From: a virus
Direction: 5' to 3' (one strand)
DNA length: 64,000 nt
Virus record (IMG/VR): IMGVR_UViG_3300020448_000004
Coordinates: 1 to 64,000 of that record
The notes beneath the pieces were generated by a model. The model ran no database searches, was not told the origin of the DNA, and saw only the letters and a list, made by a program, of their open reading frames with translations. Numbering within the stretch: position 1 is the stretch's first letter; every line of letters begins with the position of its first letter. This document shows positions 1 to 6,576 of this stretch, one piece after another. The translations under genes were made by a program, and so were the position numbers.

Positions 1-324
1 GTATAACCAACCAAGCAACCTACCATACTTACCCATCCCACCTTTGAGTTCAGTTCGTATAGTGAGTTCATCGTCTCCATCAATGGCACCCTCCAATTTT
101 TCTTTCATCCAGTTAGTAGCATCTATACCTAACGCTTTCTCTTCCAAATCACGAGTGCGTTTCTCAGGAGTATCGACTCCTGCTATTCTCACTCTTTCTT
201 TTTTGTATAGATCAAAACCTAGATCAATAGTAACATCAATAGTGTCACCATCAACTACTCTGTTTATCTCCGTCACTCGGAAGTTGTAGCAACTCTTCCT
301 GCTTGGTGGAACCATTGCTCCCAT
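1..324 (-). CDS. Staphylococcal-nuclease-like (SNase/thermonuclease) protein, C-terminus beyond window
   Basis: I translated this directly; the frame stays open to the window edge, so only the first 108 residues are visible. SNase-fold enzymes cleave DNA or RNA phosphodiesters using Ca2+. The conserved VVDGDT motif is at residues 23-28, with Asp27 matching the metal-binding Asp21 of S. aureus nuclease. RIAGVDTPE at 46-54 gives Arg46, Asp51 and Glu54, the same spacing as Arg35, Asp40 and Glu43. KYGR ending at Arg102 matches the Arg87 region, so the catalytic set looks intact. The start at 324 follows a GGAG Shine-Dalgarno and is preceded in frame by a stop; an ATG at 315 is an alternative. The gene overlaps the upstream membrane peptide gene. 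Its role could be host DNA degradation or nucleotide scavenging, which is inference. Confidence 0.8.
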   Translation of the reverse strand, partial: MGAMVPPSRKSCYNFRVTEINRVVDGDTIDVTIDLGFDLYKKERVRIAGVDTPEKRTRDLEEKALGIDATNWMKEKLEGAIDGDDELTIRTELKGGMGKYGRLLGWLY

Positions 325-424
325 CGTTCATCTCCATAAATGCCATCCTTAGTATATAGACGATATACCAAGTAACTATTATCACAAGTATTGCAACCAT
401 AATAACAACTCCCCAGACAACCAT
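251..424 (-). CDS. Small single-span membrane protein (57 aa)
   Basis: This short gene starts in a TAATG overlap with the stop of the oxygenase gene and runs into the start of the nuclease gene in another frame. Residues 2-25 form one strongly hydrophobic segment (VVWGVVIMVAILVIIVTWYI and onward). A polar tail rich in Gln, Glu, Ser and Asp follows. It could be an inner-membrane protein of the holin, anti-holin or superinfection type, but no family is recognised. Support comes from translational coupling on both sides and the clear membrane segment. Confidence 0.6.
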   Translation of the reverse strand: MVVWGVVIMVAILVIIVTWYIVYILRMAFMEMNDGSNGSTKQEELLQLPSDGDKQSS

Positions 425-1041
425 TAGTTCTTATTGTGTACTATTGTATGGTTTCCATACCACTGTCCGTGCAATGGAAAGTCTCCTGTTTTATTTACTT
501 TTATATTGAATCCTATTGAATATTTTTGATCATCAGAATAGTTCTGTGTAGTAGAATGTTCTAACCAAGATGGGAATAATATTAAAGTGTCAGGGAATGT
601 TTCTACTGCCATCTCTTGATAAGTAGCAAAACAACTCATTCTTGCTTGTACAAGTGGACTATGAAAATTAATTAATCCTTGTTCTGGACTTGTTTTATGA
701 TAGTAACATCCTGATAACTCAAATCCTGGGTGCATATGTTGATTTTGATTAGCACCTTTTGGGTATATATTTAACCAAGACTCAGGCATATCCCAATTAT
801 CGTGACCAACATATTTAATAACACACTCTGCAATATATGATTCTAAATTTGGCATTTCATATGCACGCAAAAAATCCCTCCAATGATCTTGCTTGGAAGG
901 ATCATCACCGAAGTGAAGAATTAATTGTTCTTTCTCTTGTACATCACTAATAACTTTTTCAAGTTCATTCCTTATCTCAGAGTCATCGTGTCTGAATCTT
1001 AGAACTGTGGATGGAAATAAATCAATAACGTCAGGTTGCAT
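424..1041 (-). CDS. 2OG-Fe(II) oxygenase family protein
   Basis: This 205-residue protein resembles the putative 2-oxoglutarate/Fe(II) oxygenases (PF13759/TIGR02466 type) common in T4-like cyanophages. Visible hallmarks are HMHPGFELSGCYYH (residues 102-115), which supplies the first metal-ligand region. FPSWLEHSTTQN (156-167) supplies the distal His162, and DQKYSIGFNI (171-180) is the terminal strand. Such enzymes hydroxylate proteins or small molecules at the expense of 2-oxoglutarate and O2. The phage substrate is unknown; modification of a virion protein or host metabolism is possible. It lies downstream of the DUF6321 gene and is coupled to the small membrane gene by TAATG. Confidence 0.8.
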   Translation of the reverse strand: MQPDVIDLFPSTVLRFRHDDSEIRNELEKVISDVQEKEQLILHFGDDPSKQDHWRDFLRAYEMPNLESYIAECVIKYVGHDNWDMPESWLNIYPKGANQNQHMHPGFELSGCYYHKTSPEQGLINFHSPLVQARMSCFATYQEMAVETFPDTLILFPSWLEHSTTQNYSDDQKYSIGFNIKVNKTGDFPLHGQWYGNHTIVHNKN

Positions 1042-1063
1042 AATAAAGTTTCTGTTATACTAT

Positions 1064-2710
1064 CTAGCAGTCCCACTTATCTAGTGCTAATTTTTTACGA
1101 GTTGGTTTACCGTCTTTCATCATAGGACCTTTAACACCACTCATTCTAGCACAGAATGAATTTTGTCTACCTTCTGCCTTGCTACCTTTCTTTGGTTTAC
1201 CTGTTACAGGTGCTTTGAGATCTGAACCAGGATTTTCTCTTTCATAAGACTTTCTTCCTTTTTCATTTAACCCACCACTAGGGTTCTTTCCTTCTTTACG
1301 TTGCCACGCAGATTCACTGAAACTTTTTAAACTGGTTTTGAGGTTACTTGATTTACCTTTCTTGGACAATTTATACTTGACCAAATCCTGATGAAGTTCT
1401 CTATGTTGTTTCTTACTATCACCTGATCGTTTATTTGATTGATCCATTCTTTTATTTTTACCTACAGTTTGGTATCCTTTACTAACACCTGCATATTTTT
1501 TTTGATAGAACTCTTCTTTATATGACTGCACTCTAGTCTTACCAAGAATGTATTTTGGATCATTCTTCATTGCTTTCTGTGCATCTGCCTCATCATTTTT
1601 ATTTACATTTATAATTGTCTTTCCACCTTTTTTAGTTTTAGTATGTGCTATATTACCCATTTCTTCTTTTACTTCTTTTTTCTTTTTCTTATCTTTCTTA
1701 GCAAATGCTGCCATAACACCTGATGGTTTACCAGTTCCCTTATAAAGACCATAAGAAGTTCCTTCACTTTTCATTTTTTCTTTTGCTGCTTTAAGTCTAT
1801 CAAGAAATGCTTGTCCACCTTTTTCTTTCTTGATCTCATCATCACTCATCTTCTTACCAGATTTATTATTAGCAGCATATAATTTACTCTGCATATCATT
1901 GGAACTGGTAAGTCTACCTTTACCATAACTCTCTTTATACAGATTAATTAATTCATTTCTTGCTTCTCTCTTACTTTGTTTACGATAACGACCAACTTCT
2001 GTGACCTTACCATCTCTACCATAGTGTCTTCCTTTTGTTCTATTGACGTGATCTGTCATTGCAGTATCTACTTCTTTAGTGCTTCTAGCATACTGAGTAG
2101 ACTTATCTTTTAAATTAACTTTCTCTAATTGTACCTCTTCATTTTTCTTACCTACATCCATTATGGCATTCTTACCATACTTATCTCTAATTCTTTGTTT
2201 AACCATCTCAACTGCTCTAGCACTATTCTTTTGCTGCTTTAACATACGTACTTTTCTTTGAGCATCAGTCTCATTATTTCTTGTATGGTTAGCAGTGGTC
2301 GCATCTCTTTTCTTTGGTGAACTAGGATCACCACCTGCCATTGCTATACGATCTTTATAATGATCATATCCTTCTTCTGGAATATAACCTTCTTTGTTTA
2401 TCCCAAGGACTGCTCTAAATTTTTTACCTGCTGAATATGGATTTTCTCTCTGCTGTCTTTTCTTAGTTTCCGATTTTATAGATGACATCTTCAAAGCATT
2501 AGAAATCTTAGCACGCTTACTATTGTACTTTGGTTTATCTTTAAACGTTGAATCAATCACACGAGCAAGTTTCAATCTTTTACTAACTTTAGGATCACCA
2601 TATTCTTTTATGATCTCTTCTTTAGTAACTTTAGATTTTTTCTTTTTATCCTCACTATGATCGCAACCACAAGATTCAGCATAGTTTTGGAATGATTGAA
2701 GATGGTTCAT
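1064..2710 (-). CDS. Lysine-rich protein with C-terminal DUF6321-like domain
   Basis: This 548-residue protein is extremely rich in Lys, Arg and Ser and largely low-complexity, with many KKDKKKKK-type runs. The C-terminal ~80 residues are ordered and conserved: they begin near WQRKEGKNPSGGLNEKGR (about 468) and end with a FCARMSGVKGPMMKDGKPTR segment and a final WDC. That is the signature I associate with DUF6321, found in marine phages and algal viruses. Function is unknown. The basic composition suggests nucleic-acid binding, for example condensing DNA or an internal virion protein, but this is inference. Its start overlaps the stop of the zinc-finger peptide gene (TAATG). Confidence 0.75.
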   Translation of the reverse strand: MNHLQSFQNYAESCGCDHSEDKKKKSKVTKEEIIKEYGDPKVSKRLKLARVIDSTFKDKPKYNSKRAKISNALKMSSIKSETKKRQQRENPYSAGKKFRAVLGINKEGYIPEEGYDHYKDRIAMAGGDPSSPKKRDATTANHTRNNETDAQRKVRMLKQQKNSARAVEMVKQRIRDKYGKNAIMDVGKKNEEVQLEKVNLKDKSTQYARSTKEVDTAMTDHVNRTKGRHYGRDGKVTEVGRYRKQSKREARNELINLYKESYGKGRLTSSNDMQSKLYAANNKSGKKMSDDEIKKEKGGQAFLDRLKAAKEKMKSEGTSYGLYKGTGKPSGVMAAFAKKDKKKKKEVKEEMGNIAHTKTKKGGKTIINVNKNDEADAQKAMKNDPKYILGKTRVQSYKEEFYQKKYAGVSKGYQTVGKNKRMDQSNKRSGDSKKQHRELHQDLVKYKLSKKGKSSNLKTSLKSFSESAWQRKEGKNPSGGLNEKGRKSYERENPGSDLKAPVTGKPKKGSKAEGRQNSFCARMSGVKGPMMKDGKPTRKKLALDKWDC

Positions 2711-2853
2711 TATGCTATTTGATTATTAGATGGATTTCTAGGACAATTTTTCTCGTGTTTTTCAGTCCACGTTTTAGGTCTCCAATGTCCTTTAGGAGAC
2801 TTCAATCCACAATACGCACATACCCACTGACCATTAATATCTTGTATCGCCAC
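2710..2853 (-). CDS. Zinc-finger-like small protein (47 aa, GTG start)
   Basis: The protein contains WVCAYCGLKSPKGH, then TEKHEKNCP. This gives Cys12, Cys15, His33 (with His23 as an alternative) and Cys37, a plausible single zinc site of CxxC...HxxxC type. The GTG start is set by a textbook GGAGG Shine-Dalgarno seven bases upstream, and no in-frame ATG exists. The upstream structural gene ends in the same frame only six bases earlier, and the stop overlaps the next ATG (TAATG). Function is unknown; a small nucleic-acid or protein-binding finger is likely. Confidence 0.75.
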   Translation of the reverse strand: MAIQDINGQWVCAYCGLKSPKGHWRPKTWTEKHEKNCPRNPSNNQIA

Positions 2854-2856
2854 GAA

Positions 2857-3408
2857 TTAACCTCCGACGACTTGTACTTGTTCTACAACTACGTCCGCAG
2901 AACCTGCTGTTAACTTAACAGTTCTTTGTAACATAGGAACAGTGTTAGCGATTACATCAGCATCACTGATTGCGTATGCAGAACCTGCACCTGACGCATC
3001 AATGTCTGTAGTAATTGTTATGTCACCAACTGCTGTCACTTTCTTACCTGCTGATGCAGCAGATTCAAAGTCTGTTCCAAAACCATTTGTGTCACCACCA
3101 TCTATAGTTTGAATAAAATCTCCTACAGCAAAACTGTGACGACCACCTGCTCCTGTACCGTGTCCACCACCTGCAACAGTAAATACTGAACCGTTAGCAT
3201 TAGTTGCACCAGTAATACTAATATTTTTTGATTTACCTACTGAAAGCAAAACTGCTTCCCCTGCTGCAAGTGTAATAGCAGGACCGCTATCGAACTTTAT
3301 GGTTGATGCAGATGCAGCATATGCACGTACAACTCCACTTTTAACGACGATGTAAGCAGTACCTGAACCACTCACTGTCGTAGTATCTAAGACATTTAAT
3401 ACAGACAT
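2857..3408 (-). CDS. Small beta-rich virion protein, hypothetical
   Basis: This 183-residue protein is rich in Ala, Gly, Ser, Thr and Val and has a predicted all-beta character (repeated AxVTVxxG strands). It contains a Gly-rich stretch, AGGGHGTGAGGRH, around residues 78-90. There is no signal peptide and no enzymatic motif. It has its own T4-type late promoter (GATAAATA at 3437-3444), so strong late expression is expected. A head decoration or neck-associated role is inferred from that and from its position after gene 16. No named family is recognised. Confidence 0.6.
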   Translation of the reverse strand: MSVLNVLDTTTVSGSGTAYIVVKSGVVRAYAASASTIKFDSGPAITLAAGEAVLLSVGKSKNISITGATNANGSVFTVAGGGHGTGAGGRHSFAVGDFIQTIDGGDTNGFGTDFESAASAGKKVTAVGDITITTDIDASGAGSAYAISDADVIANTVPMLQRTVKLTAGSADVVVEQVQVVGG

Positions 3409-3435
3409 CGACTTTTTGACACAAGATTGTTTTTA

Positions 3436-3894
3436 CTATTTATCCTCTTTCTGTTTCTGTTTGAGGAATTTTGCAAGATCAGCAGTGCTACCAACAAACA
3501 TTGTGTTGTTAGTAACGTTACCTGTTACAGCACCTTTTGGACCTTCATCGAGTTCTTGCATCTTTTTCTGAAGGTCTATTAGTTTGTCCGTGGCATCTGC
3601 CACGTTCTTAATTAGATTACCTGCTACCTCATAGGCACGTGGTGAATCTGTTTGTTGTGATAGTTCTAGGATTCCGTCTACCGCTTCCTGTCCTTTATCA
3701 ATTAACGAATACAAATTGCCACGAGTATATTCGTAGTCTTTTTTAACTGCTTCGTTTTGTTTTACAGGTGTATCTTCTACTCTTTCTAATGTAGGTTTCT
3801 CATCTTTAACGATGGATGTCTCTACATCAAGAGCGTCTTCAATACCGTCGAATTTACTCGTCGTTTCCTGTGACTGGGTTTCTTGATTTTCCAT
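3436..3894 (-). CDS. 16: Terminase small subunit (gp16-like)
   Basis: The small terminase recognises phage DNA and stimulates the large subunit during packaging. I identify it by position directly after gp13-gp14-gp15, by size (152 residues against 164 in T4) and by its features. The N-terminus is acidic and likely disordered. A helical core follows around YEYTRGNLYSLIDKGQEAVD, containing SPRAYEVAGNLIKNVADATDKL. The C-terminus is basic (FLKQKQKEDK). I chose the second Met of a MM pair (MENQETQ); an upstream extension of 14 residues is open but lies deep inside gene 15. The remaining 41-nt overlap with gene 15 is real. Gene 17 is not visible downstream. Confidence 0.8.
   Translation of the reverse strand: MENQETQSQETTSKFDGIEDALDVETSIVKDEKPTLERVEDTPVKQNEAVKKDYEYTRGNLYSLIDKGQEAVDGILELSQQTDSPRAYEVAGNLIKNVADATDKLIDLQKKMQELDEGPKGAVTGNVTNNTMFVGSTADLAKFLKQKQKEDK
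3437..3444 (-). promoter_or_regulatory. T4-type late promoter, GATAAATA
   Basis: The minus strand reads GATAAATA, matching the T4 late -10 element (consensus TATAAATA) that is read with the gp55 sigma and gp33 co-activator. It sits 28 nt before the start at 3408 and overlaps the last codons of gene 16. Confidence 0.6.
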
Positions 3895-4651
3895 CATTGA
3901 ATTCACTGAATAGTTCATTAAAACCGAAATCATCATCTGGATCAGAAGTGATTGGGTCTGGTTCGACCGTGTATCTCATCTCACGAGGTGCACTTGTTTT
4001 ATTATCAGTGCTAGTATCAACGATTGCCTTACGGATAAGTTCTTTCTCACCGTCAAGGACAGGACCGTAGATGTATGTTTTGCAAGTGAAAGTTAGTGTA
4101 TATATAAGAGTTCTTCTTGTTGTGTAGTCACCTTCATAGTCATCATCATAGGATATTGTATTCAGAACCGTTGGAAAATCTTTTTTCTCCTGTAACTGAT
4201 CGCTCAGTTGTACAGTGATATTAAATGTGGGTTGGAAGTATGGAAGTATTTGTTCTAAGATTTGTAAACCGTCATCTTGATTCTTTGAAAGAATTGCTAA
4301 CTCAAAGTCAACGTTGTACGGTACTGGCATAAACGCTTTTTGTAGGTCAGTTCCAACAGAAGTCCTAACTCTTTGTGTTGGGGAAACCTTTCTTGTTGCG
4401 TCGTAACTGAAACCAGAAATCTCAAACGAAATCCTAGGAAGCGTAATTTGAGTCGCATCTTTCCTAGTTAAATCTCCTACTTGTTGAAGTCTTGCTAAAA
4501 ACTTTTGTTTGGGTCCATATGCTAAAGGCACTTTCATATACTCATATTCCGTAGCACTTTTTTTTCTACGAATTTCTATGTTATTAAATAACGTACCAAA
4601 AGCAATAACTGACTTTCGGAATATTTCATTGTATGTATATGTACCTAACAT
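3854..4651 (-). CDS. 15: Tail sheath terminator / tail completion protein (gp15-like)
   Basis: T4 gp15 forms a hexamer that caps the finished tail and joins it to the neck. This 265-residue protein is close in length to T4 gp15 (272). It shares recognisable blocks: the N-terminal YTYNEIFRKSVIAFGTLFNNI, IPLAYG-like residues near 42-46 (VPLAYGPKQKF), LPRISFEI, and especially ILEQILPYFQPTFNITVQ (about 152-169). It starts in a TAATG overlap with gene 14 and continues into gene 16. Confidence 0.9.
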   Translation of the reverse strand: MLGTYTYNEIFRKSVIAFGTLFNNIEIRRKKSATEYEYMKVPLAYGPKQKFLARLQQVGDLTRKDATQITLPRISFEISGFSYDATRKVSPTQRVRTSVGTDLQKAFMPVPYNVDFELAILSKNQDDGLQILEQILPYFQPTFNITVQLSDQLQEKKDFPTVLNTISYDDDYEGDYTTRRTLIYTLTFTCKTYIYGPVLDGEKELIRKAIVDTSTDNKTSAPREMRYTVEPDPITSDPDDDFGFNELFSEFNDGKSRNPVTGNDE

Positions 4652-5517
4652 TAATTAGCACCTCCAAAATCACCAAATGGATTCCCTTCTGAGAAATCAA
4701 TTATTCCATCAGCAAGGGTTTCAAACGAACTATTTGAATCGTATTCGCTCGATGTATTATTTAGTGTATTATATGATGCAGTTGTCCAAGCAGCACTTGA
4801 TGACTGCCCTGTTATAGTCTCTGGAATTGTAAATATTCCAGTTCTATTAAAGACTTGTAATTGTCTATTAGTAGAATCCCAAGACTTAACCTCTGCTGTA
4901 ATATTAGAGGTTCCACCTGCCACCACTTCACCAACTGTGAAGTCTCCAGTGCCACCTGTGGCAAAGTTGATAGTGATGGATACTGAGAAGTCCTGTTCGA
5001 TTTGATCGATTGCAGTAACTCCTGTATCGAACTGCTCGTCGCTGAACTCGAAGAGTTCACACTTAAGACCCCATACGTGGATCTTACCTAACTGGTAGAA
5101 AGGTTGTTCGTGCTCAACGAACATAATTTTAAATATTTTATTTGCCATAGGGAAGTAAACCAAGTCTCCTTCGTTAGGTCTTCCTTCCACAATCAGTTGT
5201 GCATTATCATCAACTGCTTCTGTAAATCTTTTTCTTGATATTATAAATGTAACTTGATCAGAAATCCTTACACCAAACTTAGTAAAGAGATCACCATCAC
5301 CAGTAAATCCAGTTGGATCTTCAATATATGCTTCTATCTCATAGGCATCATCAAACTTAGACAAAGCATCTTCAGTAAATGTTGTATCTTCATTTACTAA
5401 AGTTCTAGGCATATAGAAGACATTCTTTCCAAACATCTTTATCTGTTCTACAACAAGATTTTCTATAAGATCTTGTTCACCAGTTGTGCCCTGTGTAAAG
5501 TAGGAGTTAGTTGCCAT
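4651..5517 (-). CDS. 14: Neck protein (gp14-like) with inserted beta module
   Basis: gp14 with gp13 forms the neck that connects the packaged head to the tail. The 288-residue protein keeps the T4 gp14 core: EQIKMFGKNVFYMPRTLV (25-42), FTKFGVRISDQVTFIIS and GDLVYFPMANKIFKI followed by FYQLGKIHVWGLKCELFEFS. Its C-terminal SSFETLADG...NPFGDF resembles the T4 terminus. Between these, residues ~180-260 form an FTVGEVVAGGTSNITAEV-type repeat not present in T4 gp14 (256 aa), related to modules in other virion proteins here. It is TAATG-coupled to both neighbours. Confidence 0.9.
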   Translation of the reverse strand: MATNSYFTQGTTGEQDLIENLVVEQIKMFGKNVFYMPRTLVNEDTTFTEDALSKFDDAYEIEAYIEDPTGFTGDGDLFTKFGVRISDQVTFIISRKRFTEAVDDNAQLIVEGRPNEGDLVYFPMANKIFKIMFVEHEQPFYQLGKIHVWGLKCELFEFSDEQFDTGVTAIDQIEQDFSVSITINFATGGTGDFTVGEVVAGGTSNITAEVKSWDSTNRQLQVFNRTGIFTIPETITGQSSSAAWTTASYNTLNNTSSEYDSNSSFETLADGIIDFSEGNPFGDFGGAN

Positions 5518-6311
5518 TATCCAATCATATCCATTGGTGGTTGTTCGTATGTAGTACGAAGTTGTTCTTCTAACTGCTGAAGTTCCTCTACAGCATCACT
5601 ATAAATTTTCTCACCATTTAGAGTAACACCACCAGGGAGTTGAACGTTTTGGAACTTAGTTAAATTTGTTCCCCAATATTTTTTAATCAATGCAGTGCTA
5701 TAATCCTTAACCCACATCTCATTATAGATTTTTGTAAAGTTAACTGGATCTAATGCACGAACACAATCAATAACAATATACTCACCCTCACGAACATCAG
5801 TATTAGTATCAAAGTCAATATATAAACGACCTGATGTATGAGTAAATCTTGTAGGTTTCATTCCTTCTAATAAGAAATTAATTGTCTCAAGATGTGTTTG
5901 AATCATATAATAATGATAAAACTGTGTTGATGTAAAATCAAACAGATCATTCAATCTTAACTGATAACGAATATCAAACATATTTGCAGTACCTTTGTCT
6001 TGGAAAGTAAAGATACCATTAACAGCAGTTATAAAATCAGGTAATGTTAAAAAATTATTCTGCGTTTTAAAATCTGTAGTGCCTACAGTCTCTGTAGTAT
6101 CTGCTTGAAACGCATCTACTTCAGCCTGAGTCATCTGATGTTTTAGATAAACTTTTTCTGAACCACCATAATGATAAATCTGAAACTTCTCGATAGTGTA
6201 ATCGATAGCATCATCTACTTGATCATCAGAAACGTTCACTTCTAATACAGGTTTACCTAATCTGCGAAGTGCGTATTCTTTTAGTGTTGCTTTAGAGGTT
6301 GGAGTTGCCAT
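5517..6311 (-). CDS. 13: Neck protein (gp13-like)
   Basis: Head-completion/neck protein acting with gp14 after DNA packaging. The 264-residue sequence carries the diagnostic LRRLGKPVLEVNVSDDQVDD stretch (15-34), then AIDYTIEKFQIYHYGGSEK. A C-terminal helical tail rich in Glu and Gln (AVEELQQLEEQLRTTYEQ) follows. T4 gp13 is 309 aa, so this is a slightly shortened homologue. It heads the 13-14-15-16 block and overlaps gene 14 by TAATG. Confidence 0.9.
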   Translation of the reverse strand: MATPTSKATLKEYALRRLGKPVLEVNVSDDQVDDAIDYTIEKFQIYHYGGSEKVYLKHQMTQAEVDAFQADTTETVGTTDFKTQNNFLTLPDFITAVNGIFTFQDKGTANMFDIRYQLRLNDLFDFTSTQFYHYYMIQTHLETINFLLEGMKPTRFTHTSGRLYIDFDTNTDVREGEYIVIDCVRALDPVNFTKIYNEMWVKDYSTALIKKYWGTNLTKFQNVQLPGGVTLNGEKIYSDAVEELQQLEEQLRTTYEQPPMDMIG

Positions 6312-6312
6312 A

Positions 6313-6576
6313 TTATTTTTTTTGTAACTTAACCATTACAGTTTCCTTTTGCATAGGAGCGACATCATTTAATCCATTAGCATCGAACCAAGGAGCATTC
6401 TCCCAGTCAAATCCTTCACCAAATGTATTGTCGGGTGCCATAACATACCAATGACATTTAGCGTCAGGTATATCAACAGCACACACTGCCCAATCGTCTG
6501 CCCACTGTGGAACTTGCACATACATCACTGGTAAGTGATTGGCAAATAATGATAGTATAAAAGAAAAGAAAATCAT
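6313..6576 (-). CDS. Small hypothetical protein with hydrophobic N-terminus
   Basis: This 87-residue protein has a hydrophobic start (MIFFSFILSLFANHLPVMYV) that could be a signal or membrane anchor. A Trp/Asp-rich body follows, with two cysteines (AVCAV and AKCHW) and the segment TFGEGFDWENAPWFDANG. The start overlaps the fibre gene stop as ATGA. An internal Met at residue 18 could be the true start, which would remove the hydrophobic segment. I do not recognise the family. Its position between the fibre and gene 13 suggests a late, virion- or assembly-related role. Confidence 0.6.
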   Translation of the reverse strand: MIFFSFILSLFANHLPVMYVQVPQWADDWAVCAVDIPDAKCHWYVMAPDNTFGEGFDWENAPWFDANGLNDVAPMQKETVMVKLQKK

